Below are positions 9,101-18,157 of a stretch of DNA of 64,000 bases, in pieces. A program made the translations under genes and the position numbers. Where the stretch lies: the NCBI RefSeq assembly GCF_900074915.1, contig NZ_LT222319.1:5387501-5451500 (forward strand). Direction: 5' to 3'. This DNA comes from Pseudomonas cerasi. GTDB taxonomy: Bacteria; Pseudomonadota; Gammaproteobacteria; Pseudomonadales; Pseudomonadaceae. Numbering within the stretch: position 1 is the first letter of the stretch; every line of letters begins with the position of its first letter. The notes under the pieces are model-generated. The model saw nothing but the letters and a program-made list of their open reading frames with translations, was not told the DNA's origin and did no database searches.

Positions 9101-10553
9101 AGCCTACGGCTTCCTGACCCTGCTCACCCAGCGGGCGCAGCACCTGATCACGCTCTTCGAACGTGACCTGATACATCTTCATGTACTGCTTGAGCTGCTC
9201 GCTGTCGTAAAAAGCCGAACCGTGGTCGTTGTCTTCCATGGTGGCTTGAATGCGCAGGGCATTCTTGCGCAGCCATTGCTTGTACGGATGACGCGACTTG
9301 AGGCGGTTGTCGATGGCATCGGTGTCGAGGATCTGACCGGTTTCGGTGTCCACGGCAAAGATCTGCCCAGGGCCGACGCGGCCCTTGGCGATGACGTCTT
9401 CAGGCTTGTAGTCCCATACGCCGATTTCCGACGCCAGGGTGATGTAGCCGTTCTTGGTGGTGACCCAGCGCGCCGGGCGCAGGCCGTTGCGGTCGAGCAG
9501 GCAGACCGCATGACGACCTTCGGTCATGACCACGCCCGCAGGGCCGTCCCACGGCTCCATGTGCATGGAGTTGTACTCATAGAACGCCCGCAGGTCCGGG
9601 TCCATGGTCTCGACGTTCTGCCACGCAGGCGGAATGATCATGCGCACGCCACGGAACAGGTCGATGCCGCCGGTGACCATCAGCTCGAGCATGTTGTCCA
9701 TGCTCGACGAGTCAGAGCCCACGCGGTTGACCAGCGGACCCAGCTCGTCCAGGTCCATCAGATCGTTGGTGAACTTGGTGCGTCGCGCCTGTGCCCAGTT
9801 GCGGTTGCCGGTAATGGTGTTGATCTCGCCGTTGTGGGCGAGGAAGCGGAACGGCTGCGCCAGCGGCCATTTCGGCAGGGTATTGGTGGAAAAACGCTGG
9901 TGGAACACGCAGATAGCGGTCTGCAGACGCTCGTCGCTCAGGTCCGGGAAGAAGGCCGTGAGGTCGGCCGGCATCATCAGGCCTTTATAAATGATGGTCT
10001 TGTGCGAAAAGCTGCAGATGTAGTGATCGGTATCTGCGGCGTTGGACACCGACGAGCGGCGACGCGCACTGAACAGCTTAATGGCGAATTCCTGATCGCT
10101 CAGGCCTTCACCGCCAATGAATACCTGCTCGATTTTCGGCAGGCGCTCCAGCGCCAGACGACCCAGAACGCTGGTATCGATCGGCACCTGACGCCAGCCC
10201 ACCAGATCCAGGCCCTCGGCGAGGATTTCACGGTTCATGTTTTCGCGTGCGGCGTCGGCCTTGGCGTCGTCCTGATTGAGGAACACCATGCCCACAGCGT
10301 ATTGGCGGGGCAGATCGACGGCGAAGTGTTCCTTGGCGATCGCACGCAGGAAGCCGTCGGGCTTCTGAATCAACAGACCGCAACCGTCGCCGGTCTTGCC
10401 GTCGGCGTTGATACCGCCACGGTGGGTCATGCAGGTCAGGGCCTGAACGGCCGTCTGCAACAGGTGATGACTGGGCTCGCCCTGCATATGAGCGATCAGG
10501 CCGAAGCCGCAGTTATCCTTGAATTCATCTGGTTGGTACAGACCTGCTTTCAT
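6108..10553 (-). CDS. gltB: Glutamate synthase (NADPH) large subunit
   Basis: GltB hydrolyses glutamine and transfers the ammonia to 2-oxoglutarate through an internal tunnel. The 1481 residues start MKAGLYQPDEFKDNCGFG; Cys15 is the expected N-terminal nucleophile exposed after propeptide removal. The glutamine amidotransferase domain is followed by a central domain, an FMN-binding synthase domain (GYDGGTGASPLTS) and a 3Fe-4S site (CKYLRICHLNNC). The C-terminal beta-helix carries repeated Gly-rich turns. I chose the ATG at 10553, with GAGAAAG upstream, over an in-frame GTG six bases earlier. Length is normal for the family. Confidence 0.98.
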   Translation of the reverse strand: MKAGLYQPDEFKDNCGFGLIAHMQGEPSHHLLQTAVQALTCMTHRGGINADGKTGDGCGLLIQKPDGFLRAIAKEHFAVDLPRQYAVGMVFLNQDDAKADAARENMNREILAEGLDLVGWRQVPIDTSVLGRLALERLPKIEQVFIGGEGLSDQEFAIKLFSARRRSSVSNAADTDHYICSFSHKTIIYKGLMMPADLTAFFPDLSDERLQTAICVFHQRFSTNTLPKWPLAQPFRFLAHNGEINTITGNRNWAQARRTKFTNDLMDLDELGPLVNRVGSDSSSMDNMLELMVTGGIDLFRGVRMIIPPAWQNVETMDPDLRAFYEYNSMHMEPWDGPAGVVMTEGRHAVCLLDRNGLRPARWVTTKNGYITLASEIGVWDYKPEDVIAKGRVGPGQIFAVDTETGQILDTDAIDNRLKSRHPYKQWLRKNALRIQATMEDNDHGSAFYDSEQLKQYMKMYQVTFEERDQVLRPLGEQGQEAVGSMGDDTPMAVLSRRVRSPYDYFRQQFAQVTNPPIDPLREAIVMSLEICLGAERNIFQESPEHASRVILSSPVISPAKWRSLMNLERPGFERHIIDLNYDESLGLEAAVRSVADQAEEAVRSGHTLIVLSDRHIAPGKLPVHASLAVGAVHHRLTEQGLRCDSNILVETATARDPHHFAVLIGFGASAVYPFLAYEVLGDLIRTGEVLGDLYEVFKNYRKGITKGLLKILSKMGISTVASYRGAQLFEAIGLSEEVCDVSFRGVPSRLKGARFVDIEAEQKALAAEAWSPRKPIQQGGLLKFVFGGEYHAYNPDVVSTLQAAVQQGDYSKFKEYTSLVDQRPVSMIRDLLQVKTLDQPLNIDEIEPLSEILKRFDSAGISLGALSPEAHEALAEAMNRLGARSNSGEGGEDPARYGTVRSSKIKQIATGRFGVTPEYLVNADVLQIKVAQGAKPGEGGQLPGGKVNGLIAKLRYAVPGVTLISPPPHHDIYSIEDLSQLIFDLKQVNPAALVSVKLVAEAGVGTIAAGVAKAYADLITISGYDGGTGASPLTSIKYAGAPWELGLAETHQTLRGNDLRGKVRVQTDGGLKTGLDVIKAAILGAESFGFGTAPMIALGCKYLRICHLNNCATGVATQNEKLRKDHYIGTVDMVINFFTYVAEETREWLARLGVRSLEELIGRTDLLNILPGETEKQQHLDLTPLLGSDHIPADKPQFSLVDRNPPFDKGLLAEKMVEMARPAIESLSGGDYELEICNCDRSIGARISGEIARLHGNQGMNKAPVTFRFKGTAGQSFGVWNAGGLNMYLEGDANDYVGKGMTAGKLVIVPPKGSPFKTNESAIIGNTCLYGATGGKLFAAGTAGERFAVRNSGAHTVVEGTGDHCCEYMTGGFVCVLGKTGYNFGSGMTGGFAYVLDLDNTFVDLVNHELVEIQRISGESMEAYRTHLQSVLNEYVAETDSEWGRNIAENLDDYLRRFWLVKPKAANLKSLLSSTRANPQ

Positions 10554-10662
10554 AGACACTTTCTCACCAGGCTGCCTCTATTCGAGGCAAATTTCCTTTT
10601 AATTCAACCAATTACCTGTCACGCCGAACGTGCGCCAGCTTCGGACAGGCAAAACGGAGGTC

Positions 10663-10691
10663 ATTGTACACAGCGACACAAGGGCTAACAA
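10663..10691 (-). promoter_or_regulatory. Candidate sigma-70 promoter for gltB
   Basis: On the minus strand TTGTTA (10691-10686) is followed after 17 nt by TACAAT (10668-10663). These match the -35 and -10 consensus at 4/6 and 5/6 positions with ideal spacing. It lies about 110 bp upstream of the gltB ATG, leaving a 5' leader of about 100 nt. This is a pattern match only. Confidence 0.4.
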
Positions 10692-10832
10692 ATTTAACGA
10701 CGACTGGTTGATAATCAATGTCGCAATTATGAAAGTTTTAAAACGGGTCGCTGTGCTAGTCAAAGTATTTCTTCGTGAATCTGACTGACGCGACGGGAGA
10801 CTGTAAGGCGCTTGTAACGCAGACGCCGCAAG

Positions 10833-10853
10833 GCGCGCCGACATGCGGCGCGC
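10833..10853 (-). terminator. G+C-rich hairpin after the DamX-like gene
   Basis: GCGCGCCG at 10833-10840 pairs perfectly with CGGCGCGC at 10846-10853 around a 5-nt loop, about 55 bp past the DamX-like stop. No U-run follows on the minus strand, so terminator function is only possible. Confidence 0.35.
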
Positions 10854-10909
10854 TCAGGCGGGTTAAGTCAGGTAGGTCGGCGGGCGGCCCGGGTAGGGCC
10901 GCTGCGACT

Positions 10910-12532
10910 TCAACGAGTGGCGCCGAGCTCTTGTTGGACGCTGGCGACAGTACGAGGCCAAGGTTTACCAGCCTGAACCTTGGCTGGCAATACCTTGATG
11001 GCTGCCAGGGCGGCAGCACGGTCAGGAAAGTTGCCGTACGTCACGACGTACAGCGGCTTGCCCTGTAGGGTTTTCTTGAAATAACGATACTCGCCACCCT
11101 GCTCTGCAACGTAGGCCTGAGCCGTCGCTTCGGAGCTGGTGCCGAGGATCTGGACCACGTAGTGACCGGGTGCCTGGCTGCTGTACCAGCTACCGCCGGC
11201 AGCCGGTTTGGCCGCCGCCGCTGCCGGTTTTTCAGCAGGCTTGGCAGCAGGAGCCGGAGTCGGGGCAGGCTTGGCTGTTGCGACCTGAGTCTGCGCAGGG
11301 GCCGGCTTGGCGGCTGGCGCAGGGGTCGGTGCCGGGATGGACGAGCGAGGCGTCTGTGCTGCGGCCTGACCTGCCGGCACACCCGCTGGCGGCGCCGTAG
11401 TGGTGACGGTCGGCGGCTGCGCAGGCGAACCTGTCGGCACTGCGTCTTCGTCGGAATCACTGGACCCGGCAGCCTCGGCCAGAGGACCGCGCATCACCGG
11501 CTGAGAGCCATTCATCGGTAGCGGCATCGGCTGGGAGTTACCAGCGAATTCGATGGCCGGGCTGCCGTTATTCGATTGTTGAGCAGTTGGCTTGCCTTCA
11601 CCCAGCGGCAGTTGCGCCTGAGCGGAAGCCGGGGCATTGGCAGGTGTACCCGTCTTGTCGCCGCGACCCGGGATCAGCACGGCTGCTGCCACGGCCACTA
11701 TGACAACGGCACCCAAGGCCAATACGTGTTTTTTCGGCATTTTGAACCCCACACTTGGACGCTTGACCGCGGAACGACTCGCGATCATCGCCTCGATCAT
11801 TGAATCGCGGGCTACCTGGTTGATTGCGCCAGGCCAGCCATCGGACTGTTCATGAATATCGGTGATCTGGTCGGCGGTGAACAACGCGATTCCCTGCCCT
11901 GCACCCTCCAGACGCTGAGCCAGATACTCCCGGGTTTCCTCTTCCGTATAGGGTTGCAGCTCGATGACGTGAAAGCGTTCGCCTTCGACATCACCCTGCA
12001 GGTCGGCACACATCTGATCGAGACGATCGAGCAGCGATGGCTCTCCGAACAGGAATACATGCGGACGCCCTTCAGGCGTTCCCGCAGCAAGACCCAGCAA
12101 CGCTTCGAGCGCCGAATCGCCAAGTTGTTCCGCATCGTCAACCAGCAGGTAGACTTCCTGGCCGGTCAGCCCGAGCTGCACGACCTGCGACAGGATCGAC
12201 TGCATTTCAGCCTGCGCGACGCTCAGCGCCTGCGCGACCTGCTGCAGCACGCCTGCCGCATCACCTGCTCCGCGCGCAGAAATCACGACACTTTGCACCG
12301 ACTGCTTGTTGGTGCTCGCCACCAGCGCCTGGCGCAGCAGGGTCTTGCCGCTGCCCTGAGGCCCGGTGACCGCCAGCAGCAGCTGGCTGTAGCGCGCCAG
12401 ATGATGAAGCTGACCCAGCACAGGCTTGCGTTGGGCAGGAAAGAATTTGAAGCCAGGTACCCGCGCAGCAAAGGGGTCATGACTCAACTGATAATGGCCG
12501 AGGAAGGCCTCGTCGGCATGCAAACTAGTCAT
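10910..12532 (-). CDS. DamX-like protein: AAA ATPase domain, TM segment, SPOR domain
   Basis: This 540-residue protein has an N-terminal AAA-type ATPase domain with Walker A GPQGSGKT (residues 57-64) and Walker B VYLLVDDAEQ (about 127-136). A single membrane segment lies at about 270-289, followed by a long Pro/Ala linker and a C-terminal SPOR domain (about 455-535). SPOR domains bind denuded septal peptidoglycan, so a role at the division site is likely. The ATG at 12532 starts 11 bp past the aroB stop and has GGAAA upstream; a longer frame would overlap aroB. It is the last gene of the pil-aro cluster, the position of damX in enterics. The fused ATPase makes it larger than E. coli DamX. Confidence 0.85.
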   Translation of the reverse strand: MTSLHADEAFLGHYQLSHDPFAARVPGFKFFPAQRKPVLGQLHHLARYSQLLLAVTGPQGSGKTLLRQALVASTNKQSVQSVVISARGAGDAAGVLQQVAQALSVAQAEMQSILSQVVQLGLTGQEVYLLVDDAEQLGDSALEALLGLAAGTPEGRPHVFLFGEPSLLDRLDQMCADLQGDVEGERFHVIELQPYTEEETREYLAQRLEGAGQGIALFTADQITDIHEQSDGWPGAINQVARDSMIEAMIASRSAVKRPSVGFKMPKKHVLALGAVVIVAVAAAVLIPGRGDKTGTPANAPASAQAQLPLGEGKPTAQQSNNGSPAIEFAGNSQPMPLPMNGSQPVMRGPLAEAAGSSDSDEDAVPTGSPAQPPTVTTTAPPAGVPAGQAAAQTPRSSIPAPTPAPAAKPAPAQTQVATAKPAPTPAPAAKPAEKPAAAAAKPAAGGSWYSSQAPGHYVVQILGTSSEATAQAYVAEQGGEYRYFKKTLQGKPLYVVTYGNFPDRAAALAAIKVLPAKVQAGKPWPRTVASVQQELGATR

Positions 12533-12542
12533 GGGGTTTCCG

Positions 12543-13646
12543 TTAACCTCTGAGCTGATCCACCAGGGCGCGATAATCCGCAACCAGAGTGGCCTGTAAT
12601 ACTTCTTTTGGATAATCGTCCGTGATGACCGCTTCACCCATCCGGCGCAACAGCACCAGACGCAGGCGACCGTCGATGACTTTCTTGTCGATCGCCATGT
12701 GTTCGAGGAAATTGTCTTCCGTCATGTCCTGCGGTGGCACGACCGGCAGCCCGGCACGCTGAAACAGACGAATGCCGCGATCCCGCTCCTGCGTGCTGAT
12801 CCAGCCCAGGCGCGAGGACATTTCCAGCGCCATGACCGTACCGGCAGCAACCGCCTCGCCATGCAGCCAGACACCATAGCCCATATGCGTCTCGATGGCG
12901 TGCCCGAATGTGTGACCCAGGTTCAATGTCGCACGAACGCCGGACTCGCGCTCATCGGCGCCGACCACCAGCGCCTTGGCGGCGCAGGAACGTTCGATGG
13001 CTACGGTCAGCGCCGCCTGGTCCAGGCCGCGCAGTGCATCGACGTGCTCTTCGAGCCAGGTCAGGAAGGGCTCGTCGCAGATCAGGCCATATTTGATGAC
13101 TTCGGCCAGCCCGGCGGACAGTTCACGCTCGGGCAGGGTATTGAGCGAAGCGGTATCGATCAGCACCACGCTCGGCTGATAGAAGGCACCCACCATGTTC
13201 TTGCCCAGCGGATGATTGATACCGGTCTTGCCGCCGACCGATGAGTCCACCTGAGACAGCAGCGTGGTCGGGATCTGGATGAAGTTCACGCCGCGCTGAT
13301 AACAGGCGGCGGCAAACCCGGCCATGTCGCCGATCACCCCGCCGCCCAGAGCGATGACCGTGGTGCGACGGTCATGGCGGGCGGTCAGCAAGCCATCGAA
13401 AATGGTCTGCAGGGTTTCCCAGTTCTTGAACGCCTCGCCATCGGGCAGAACAATCGGCAGAACGTTGTAACCGGCCAGGGTTCGCGTCAGGCGCTCCAGG
13501 TACAGAGGTGCCACTGTCGTGTTGGAAACGATAGCCACCTGACGCCCGACGATATGCGGGGTCAGGAGCTCTGACTGATCCAGCAGGCCTTCGCCAATAT
13601 GGATCGGGTAGCTACGCTCACCAAGCTCGACCTTAAGTGTCTGCAT
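12543..13646 (-). CDS. aroB: 3-dehydroquinate synthase
   Basis: AroB converts DAHP to 3-dehydroquinate, the second step of the shikimate pathway, using NAD and a divalent metal. The 367 residues contain the NAD-binding stretch GGGVIGDMAGFAAACYQRG and the metal-binding region LNLGHTFGHAIE. I chose the ATG at 13646 (MQTLKVELGERSYPIHIG), which matches the usual family start and has GGGGA upstream. An in-frame ATG 12 bases earlier is possible. It lies 115 bp downstream of aroK in the same direction and runs directly into the DamX-like gene. Confidence 0.97.
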   Translation of the reverse strand: MQTLKVELGERSYPIHIGEGLLDQSELLTPHIVGRQVAIVSNTTVAPLYLERLTRTLAGYNVLPIVLPDGEAFKNWETLQTIFDGLLTARHDRRTTVIALGGGVIGDMAGFAAACYQRGVNFIQIPTTLLSQVDSSVGGKTGINHPLGKNMVGAFYQPSVVLIDTASLNTLPERELSAGLAEVIKYGLICDEPFLTWLEEHVDALRGLDQAALTVAIERSCAAKALVVGADERESGVRATLNLGHTFGHAIETHMGYGVWLHGEAVAAGTVMALEMSSRLGWISTQERDRGIRLFQRAGLPVVPPQDMTEDNFLEHMAIDKKVIDGRLRLVLLRRMGEAVITDDYPKEVLQATLVADYRALVDQLRG

Positions 13647-13761
13647 GTGTCCCCACATTGATTACCGATTGGACGGTTTGTGCTTCAGCATCTCATGACG
13701 CAAGGCCATGAACCGACGCTGTTTTGCTGGTCGACGAGAATAGCGCATTTTCGCCTGCGCT

Positions 13762-14280
13762 TTAACGGGGAGGAAGCTCTGCCAGTCGCGCCAGTATCTC
13801 GAGAACCACCATTCGGGGAGGCCGCTCATCGGTTTCAATCACGATGTCGGCGATTTCCCGATAGAACGGGTCGCGGATGGCCAGCAGCTCGCTCAGTACC
13901 CGGGCAGGATCGGCGGTACGCAGCAAAGGACGATTGCGATCACGCGCGGTGCGCCCCACCTGTTGCTCGATCGAGGCATGCAGATACACCACGCGCCCGC
14001 CGGCCCGCAGTGCCTGGCGATTTTCGCCGCGCATGACCGCGCCACCGCCGGTCGCCAGAACCACGCCATCGGCGTCGCACAGTTCGGCAATCATGGCCTG
14101 CTCGCGATCACGAAAACCCGGTTCGCCTTCCTTGTCGAAGATCCAGGGAATGTTGGCGCCCGTACGCAGCTCGATTTCCTTGTCGGAATCCTTGAACGGC
14201 AGTCGCAATTCTTTGGCAAGCAAACGGCCGATGGTGCTCTTGCCAGCACCCATCGGCCCCACAAGTATTAAATTTCGCAC
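13762..14280 (-). CDS. aroK: Shikimate kinase
   Basis: AroK phosphorylates shikimate with ATP in aromatic amino acid synthesis. The 172 residues have the P-loop GPMGAGKST at 8-16, the DSDKEIE shikimate-binding motif near residue 32 and the GGGAVMR motif. This is normal length for the family. It begins only 4 bp after the pilQ stop, so it is probably co-transcribed with the pilus genes, an arrangement found widely in gamma-proteobacteria. Confidence 0.97.
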   Translation of the reverse strand: MRNLILVGPMGAGKSTIGRLLAKELRLPFKDSDKEIELRTGANIPWIFDKEGEPGFRDREQAMIAELCDADGVVLATGGGAVMRGENRQALRAGGRVVYLHASIEQQVGRTARDRNRPLLRTADPARVLSELLAIRDPFYREIADIVIETDERPPRMVVLEILARLAELPPR

Positions 14281-14284
14281 AAAA

Positions 14285-16390
14285 TCAACGACTCACAGAA
14301 ATCGCCTGGTTGTTCATGATACGCGGAGTCAGAAATACCAACAGCTCGGATTTGGACTCGGATACCACATCGCGCCTGAAAAGCCGGCCAAGATACGGTA
14401 CATCGCCAAGAAATGGCACTTTATCGACAACTTTACTTTGCGTATTCGAGAACACACCACCGATGACGATGGTTTCGCCGTCGGAAATCAGCACCTTGGC
14501 GTTGACCTCGTTTTTCTTGATCGGCGGTACGCCCAGCACCGCATTCAGGTAGTCCGGCTCGTCCTTGGTAACCTTCACTTCCATGATGATGCGGTTGTCC
14601 GGCGTGATCTGCGGCGTTACCTCAAGCGACAGGGAGGCCTCCTTGAAGCTCACGGTGGTCGCACCGCTGGAGCTGGATTCCTGATACGGGATCTCCGTAC
14701 CCTTGAGGATCTTGGCGGTTTCCTTGTCGGAGGTGACCACCTTGGGCTGGGAGACGATTTCACCGTTACCGGTTTTCTCCATGGCACTCAGCTCAAGGTC
14801 CAGCAGCGTGTTATTGGTCACGAAGCCCAGGCCGATACCGGTCGTCGCATCAGCGGCGCCCAGGTCCACGAACGGCACGTTGGAGGTAGTACTGCTGCCA
14901 GTGTTACCGGCCTCGTCACCGTTATTATCCAGCCCGTAGGTTGTCCATTTGCCGCTGCCGCTGGTGTTGGTAGAACCGCCCCAGCGAACCCCGAGTTGCT
15001 TGTTGTAATCGACGTTGGCCTCGACGATGCGCGCCTCGATCATCACCTGGCGTACCGGGATATCCAGTTGCGACACGATACGACGCAGCTCGTCGAGGCG
15101 CTCCTGGGTCTGGTAGGCAATGATGTTGTTGGTCCGGTCGTCCACCGTGATCGAACCGCGCTCGTCGGCCTTGGACTCGGCACTGGTCACGGACTGGAAC
15201 AGCTTGGCGATGTCGGCAGCCTTGGCGTAATTGACTTGCAGCAGCTCACGGCGCAGGGGCGCCAGCTCGGCGATCTGCTTGAGCGACTCCAGCTCCTGAC
15301 GCTCGCGGGCGGCAATTTCATCGGCTGGCGCAACCAGCAGCACGTTGCCGACCTTGCGCTTGTCCAGGCCCTTGGTTTTCAGCACCAGGTCCAGCGCCTG
15401 ATCCCATGGCACATTCTGCAGACGCAGGGTGATACCGCCCTGGACCGTATCACTGGCCACCAGATTGAGGTTGGTGAAGTCGGCAATCAGCTGCAGCACC
15501 GAACGCACATCAATGTCCTGGAAGTTAAGCGACAGCTTTTCACCGGTGTACACCGGTTTGTCGGCGGCGCGGCGGTCCAGATCCTCATTGGTCAACGGCC
15601 GCACACTGATCGTCAGCTTGTTTTCGGTCTGGAACGCCGAGTAGTCGAAGGCGCCCGACGGCTCGATCAAAATGCTGGCCTTGTCACCCGACGCCGAAGC
15701 ACTGACGAACTGTACCGGCGTGGCGAAGTCCTTGACGTCCAGCCGGACGCGCAGCGGTTCGGGCAGCTGGGTCTTGGCGAAGTCCACGCGGATCTTGCCG
15801 CCCTGCTCCTGAATATCCGGGGCAATGCTGGGGTTGCTCAGGTCGATGACCACATTGCCCTCACCCAGCTCGCCACGCTGGAAGTCGACATTGCGGATGG
15901 CCTTGACGCCTGCGGGAATGAACGGTTTGGCGGATGCAGGCGTGGGCGGAGGGACCGCGACCCGTTGCGCACCCATTGCGGTGGTCGGTTGGGAAGCTTG
16001 CGCGGCGCCGGCACCCTGGCCGATGACCACGAACAGGTTGTTGCCATCGACGCGGGAGCTGTACGGCGAAAGCGTGGTCAGGTTGATGATCACCCGGGTG
16101 CGGTCCTGAGCCTGTACCACAACCACACTGCGCGCATTACCGGTGCCCAGGTCACGACTTTTGGTCGCCAACTGGCTGGTAACACCCGGCAGATCCAGCG
16201 CAATGCGCGCTGGTTGCGACGTGGTGTAACCGCGCGGTGCCGGCACCGGGGCGTCGAATGCCAGCTTCAGCTCGATGCGGTCACCCGGCAGGGCGGCGAC
16301 ATCCAGGGTCTTGAGGTTGGCAGCCTGGAGAACCGGCGCCAGCACCGCGATGCATAACGACACGCCGATAATCGAGAGAATCCGGGTCAT
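14285..16390 (-). CDS. pilQ: Type IV pilus secretin PilQ
   Basis: PilQ forms the outer-membrane channel through which type IV pili extend. The 701 residues open with a signal peptide (MTRILSIIGVSLCIAVLAP, cleavage near QAA). Periplasmic AMIN-type regions follow, then an N-domain (about residues 290-460) and the C-terminal secretin domain, ending VPFLGDVPYLGRLFR and ELLVFLTPRI. I chose the ATG at 16390, which has GGAAA upstream and places the signal peptide at the N-terminus; the frame is open further up. pilP ends 47 bp upstream and aroK follows 4 bp downstream. Confidence 0.97.
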   Translation of the reverse strand: MTRILSIIGVSLCIAVLAPVLQAANLKTLDVAALPGDRIELKLAFDAPVPAPRGYTTSQPARIALDLPGVTSQLATKSRDLGTGNARSVVVVQAQDRTRVIINLTTLSPYSSRVDGNNLFVVIGQGAGAAQASQPTTAMGAQRVAVPPPTPASAKPFIPAGVKAIRNVDFQRGELGEGNVVIDLSNPSIAPDIQEQGGKIRVDFAKTQLPEPLRVRLDVKDFATPVQFVSASASGDKASILIEPSGAFDYSAFQTENKLTISVRPLTNEDLDRRAADKPVYTGEKLSLNFQDIDVRSVLQLIADFTNLNLVASDTVQGGITLRLQNVPWDQALDLVLKTKGLDKRKVGNVLLVAPADEIAARERQELESLKQIAELAPLRRELLQVNYAKAADIAKLFQSVTSAESKADERGSITVDDRTNNIIAYQTQERLDELRRIVSQLDIPVRQVMIEARIVEANVDYNKQLGVRWGGSTNTSGSGKWTTYGLDNNGDEAGNTGSSTTSNVPFVDLGAADATTGIGLGFVTNNTLLDLELSAMEKTGNGEIVSQPKVVTSDKETAKILKGTEIPYQESSSSGATTVSFKEASLSLEVTPQITPDNRIIMEVKVTKDEPDYLNAVLGVPPIKKNEVNAKVLISDGETIVIGGVFSNTQSKVVDKVPFLGDVPYLGRLFRRDVVSESKSELLVFLTPRIMNNQAISVSR

Positions 16391-16437
16391 GATCAATTTC
16401 CGTTGAGCGCTACTGTGCATACTTGGCCTTGCCCACT

Positions 16438-16965
16438 TCATGAGCGTTCTTTGAGGGCGATAGTGCGCGGCCTTTCCAGCCACGCCCCCTCTCCATCAGG
16501 AACAATTTCGATGACATCAACCTGCGCGTCGCCGATCGACACTACCCGGCCGTTGTTACGCCCCAGATAATCGCCCACCTTGACGCGATGAACACCTCCG
16601 GCACCGCGCAGCAGGGCAAACGTCCCCGACTCGTTGCCAATCGTGCCGACCATCTCGAACGACTCGATATTGAAACCTTCAAGAAACTGCCTGACCCGGT
16701 GTTCGTCCGGCGCCACCAGCCGTGAACCCTTCTGGCGGTTGAGCAGGTCGATCTTGACCGGCGGCTGGAAAGGACTGCGCAGCGTGGAGGCGTTGTAGGT
16801 GAACGCCTCATACGGCCGAAACTTGGGTAAAGGTTCGATGTTGCCACTCGGGCGGGCTCTGGCCTGATCCATGAATTCGGACAGATCGGCAAAATCATTG
16901 TCATTACCGCAACCGGCCAGCCCTGCCAGAACCACACTGACGCACAGCAATCGCGCCGCCCTCAT
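16438..16965 (-). CDS. pilP: Type IV pilus lipoprotein PilP
   Basis: PilP is an inner-membrane-anchored periplasmic lipoprotein that connects the PilN-PilO pair to the PilQ secretin. The 175 residues begin with a lipoprotein signal ending in LAGCG (Cys19 would be lipidated). The C-terminal half is the beta-sandwich homology region (FALLRGAGGVHRVKVGDYLG). Its ATG overlaps the pilO stop by 4 bp (ATGA), pointing to translational coupling. Confidence 0.96.
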   Translation of the reverse strand: MRAARLLCVSVVLAGLAGCGNDNDFADLSEFMDQARARPSGNIEPLPKFRPYEAFTYNASTLRSPFQPPVKIDLLNRQKGSRLVAPDEHRVRQFLEGFNIESFEMVGTIGNESGTFALLRGAGGVHRVKVGDYLGRNNGRVVSIGDAQVDVIEIVPDGEGAWLERPRTIALKERS

Positions 16966-17585
16966 TTCTTCAGCCCTTCATCGTTGTAGCGGTAGGTCTT
17001 GGCCAGAATGCTCATGCGCAACTTGGTCGGCACTTTGGGATCGACCGGCTTGATCTCGAAATCATGCAGCGTGACGATGCGCGGCAGGCTGGCTACACCG
17101 CTGACGAAGGTCGCCAGGTCGTGATAACCACCGACCACGGTGATCTGTATCGGCAGCTCGATGTAGAACTGCTGGACCGCCTCGGGCAGCAGCTTGATTT
17201 CCTCGAACTCAAGCCCGCTTCCCAGCCCGGTGCGGGTGATGTCCTCAAGCAGGCCGGGCACTTCGGTGTCGCTGGGCAATTGCCGTAGCAGGGCGCCGAA
17301 GGTGTTTTCCATCTCTTCCATCTGCTTCTTGTACGGCTCGAGGTTGGCCGCCTGGAAGGCCTTGTTGGAGAACTGTTCCTTGAGCGTCACCTCGCTGTTC
17401 TGAGCACTTTCCAGCTGGGTTTCCAGGTCCTGGATAAAGAAGAAATAGCCCAGTGCGAAAATCATGACCGCAACCAGGAGCCCGGCAATGGCCTTGACCG
17501 CTGCGGGCCATGAGCCCAGGTTGTTCAGGTCCAGCTCGCTCAGATCGACCTTGCGCAGCCCTTCCAGCCATTCGGACATATTCAT
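16962..17585 (-). CDS. pilO: Type IV pilus alignment protein PilO
   Basis: PilO is a bitopic inner-membrane protein that pairs with PilN and supports PilP and PilQ. The 207 residues have a short cytoplasmic N-terminus, one membrane segment at about 31-51, a coiled-coil stretch (about 52-95) and a periplasmic ferredoxin-like domain. The ATG overlaps the pilN stop as ATGA. A second in-frame ATG two codons later is also possible. Confidence 0.96.
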   Translation of the reverse strand: MNMSEWLEGLRKVDLSELDLNNLGSWPAAVKAIAGLLVAVMIFALGYFFFIQDLETQLESAQNSEVTLKEQFSNKAFQAANLEPYKKQMEEMENTFGALLRQLPSDTEVPGLLEDITRTGLGSGLEFEEIKLLPEAVQQFYIELPIQITVVGGYHDLATFVSGVASLPRIVTLHDFEIKPVDPKVPTKLRMSILAKTYRYNDEGLKK

Positions 17586-18157
17586 GGCTTGGCTCCTGGA
17601 GCAGCGGCAACCGGCGGCTGGGTCTGGCGTACGGTCAGCTGAAAGACATTGGCCTGATCCACGGCACCGGCCGTGGTGGCCTTGACCTCGGTCAGACTCG
17701 GCGCTTCCAGCCAGTCAGAGGCTTCAAGATTACGCATCAGGTCGGAAACCCGGTTGTTCGACTCGGCAGCGCCATTGATGGCAATCAGCTTGTCGGTCAT
17801 TTTGACCTGTGAGTAGTAGACGCCGTCCGGCAGGGTCCGCGCCAGTTGATCGAAGACGCGCCCGGTGATCGGGCGGTTGCCTTGCAGGTCCTGAATGATC
17901 TTCATGCGCTCGAGCAGCTGTTTGCGCCGAGCCTTGAGATCACTGATCTCCTTGATGCGGATATCGAGCTGGGCAATCTGCGTCTGCAGAAAGGCATTGC
18001 GCGCCATCTGATGCTCGATCGCATTGCTGACGTAACGATCGATCAGAAACAGAATGCCGACTGACACCACCAGCACGCCGACCAGTGCGGTCAGGAAGCG
18101 TTTCTTTCGTTCTTCGCGAAGCTCTTCGCGCCACGGTAATAAGTTGATCCGCGCCAT
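17582..18157 (-). CDS. pilN: Type IV pilus assembly protein PilN
   Basis: PilN joins PilM in the cytoplasm to PilO in the periplasm. Its first residues, MARINLLPWRE, contain the conserved INLLPWR peptide that docks into PilM. A membrane segment lies at about 20-42, followed by a coiled coil and a periplasmic domain. There are 191 residues. Its start shares one base with the pilM stop (TGATG). Confidence 0.97.
   Translation of the reverse strand: MARINLLPWREELREERKKRFLTALVGVLVVSVGILFLIDRYVSNAIEHQMARNAFLQTQIAQLDIRIKEISDLKARRKQLLERMKIIQDLQGNRPITGRVFDQLARTLPDGVYYSQVKMTDKLIAINGAAESNNRVSDLMRNLEASDWLEAPSLTEVKATTAGAVDQANVFQLTVRQTQPPVAAAPGAKP

Larger units (their letters stand above)
10554..10909. 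other. 356-bp intergenic region upstream of gltB
   Basis: Both flanking genes read on the minus strand. The half next to gltB is A+T-rich (about 10670-10745) and contains the candidate gltB promoter listed separately. The other half is G+C-rich and contains the hairpin at 10833-10853. Nothing else is recognised. Confidence 0.6.

Noticed and set aside
5952..10688. Open frames of 907 and 669 codons on the plus strand opposite gltB
   Set aside because: They mirror gltB codon structure in a G+C-rich gene and have no recognisable domains, Val/Gln/Arg/His-heavy composition and no ribosome sites.
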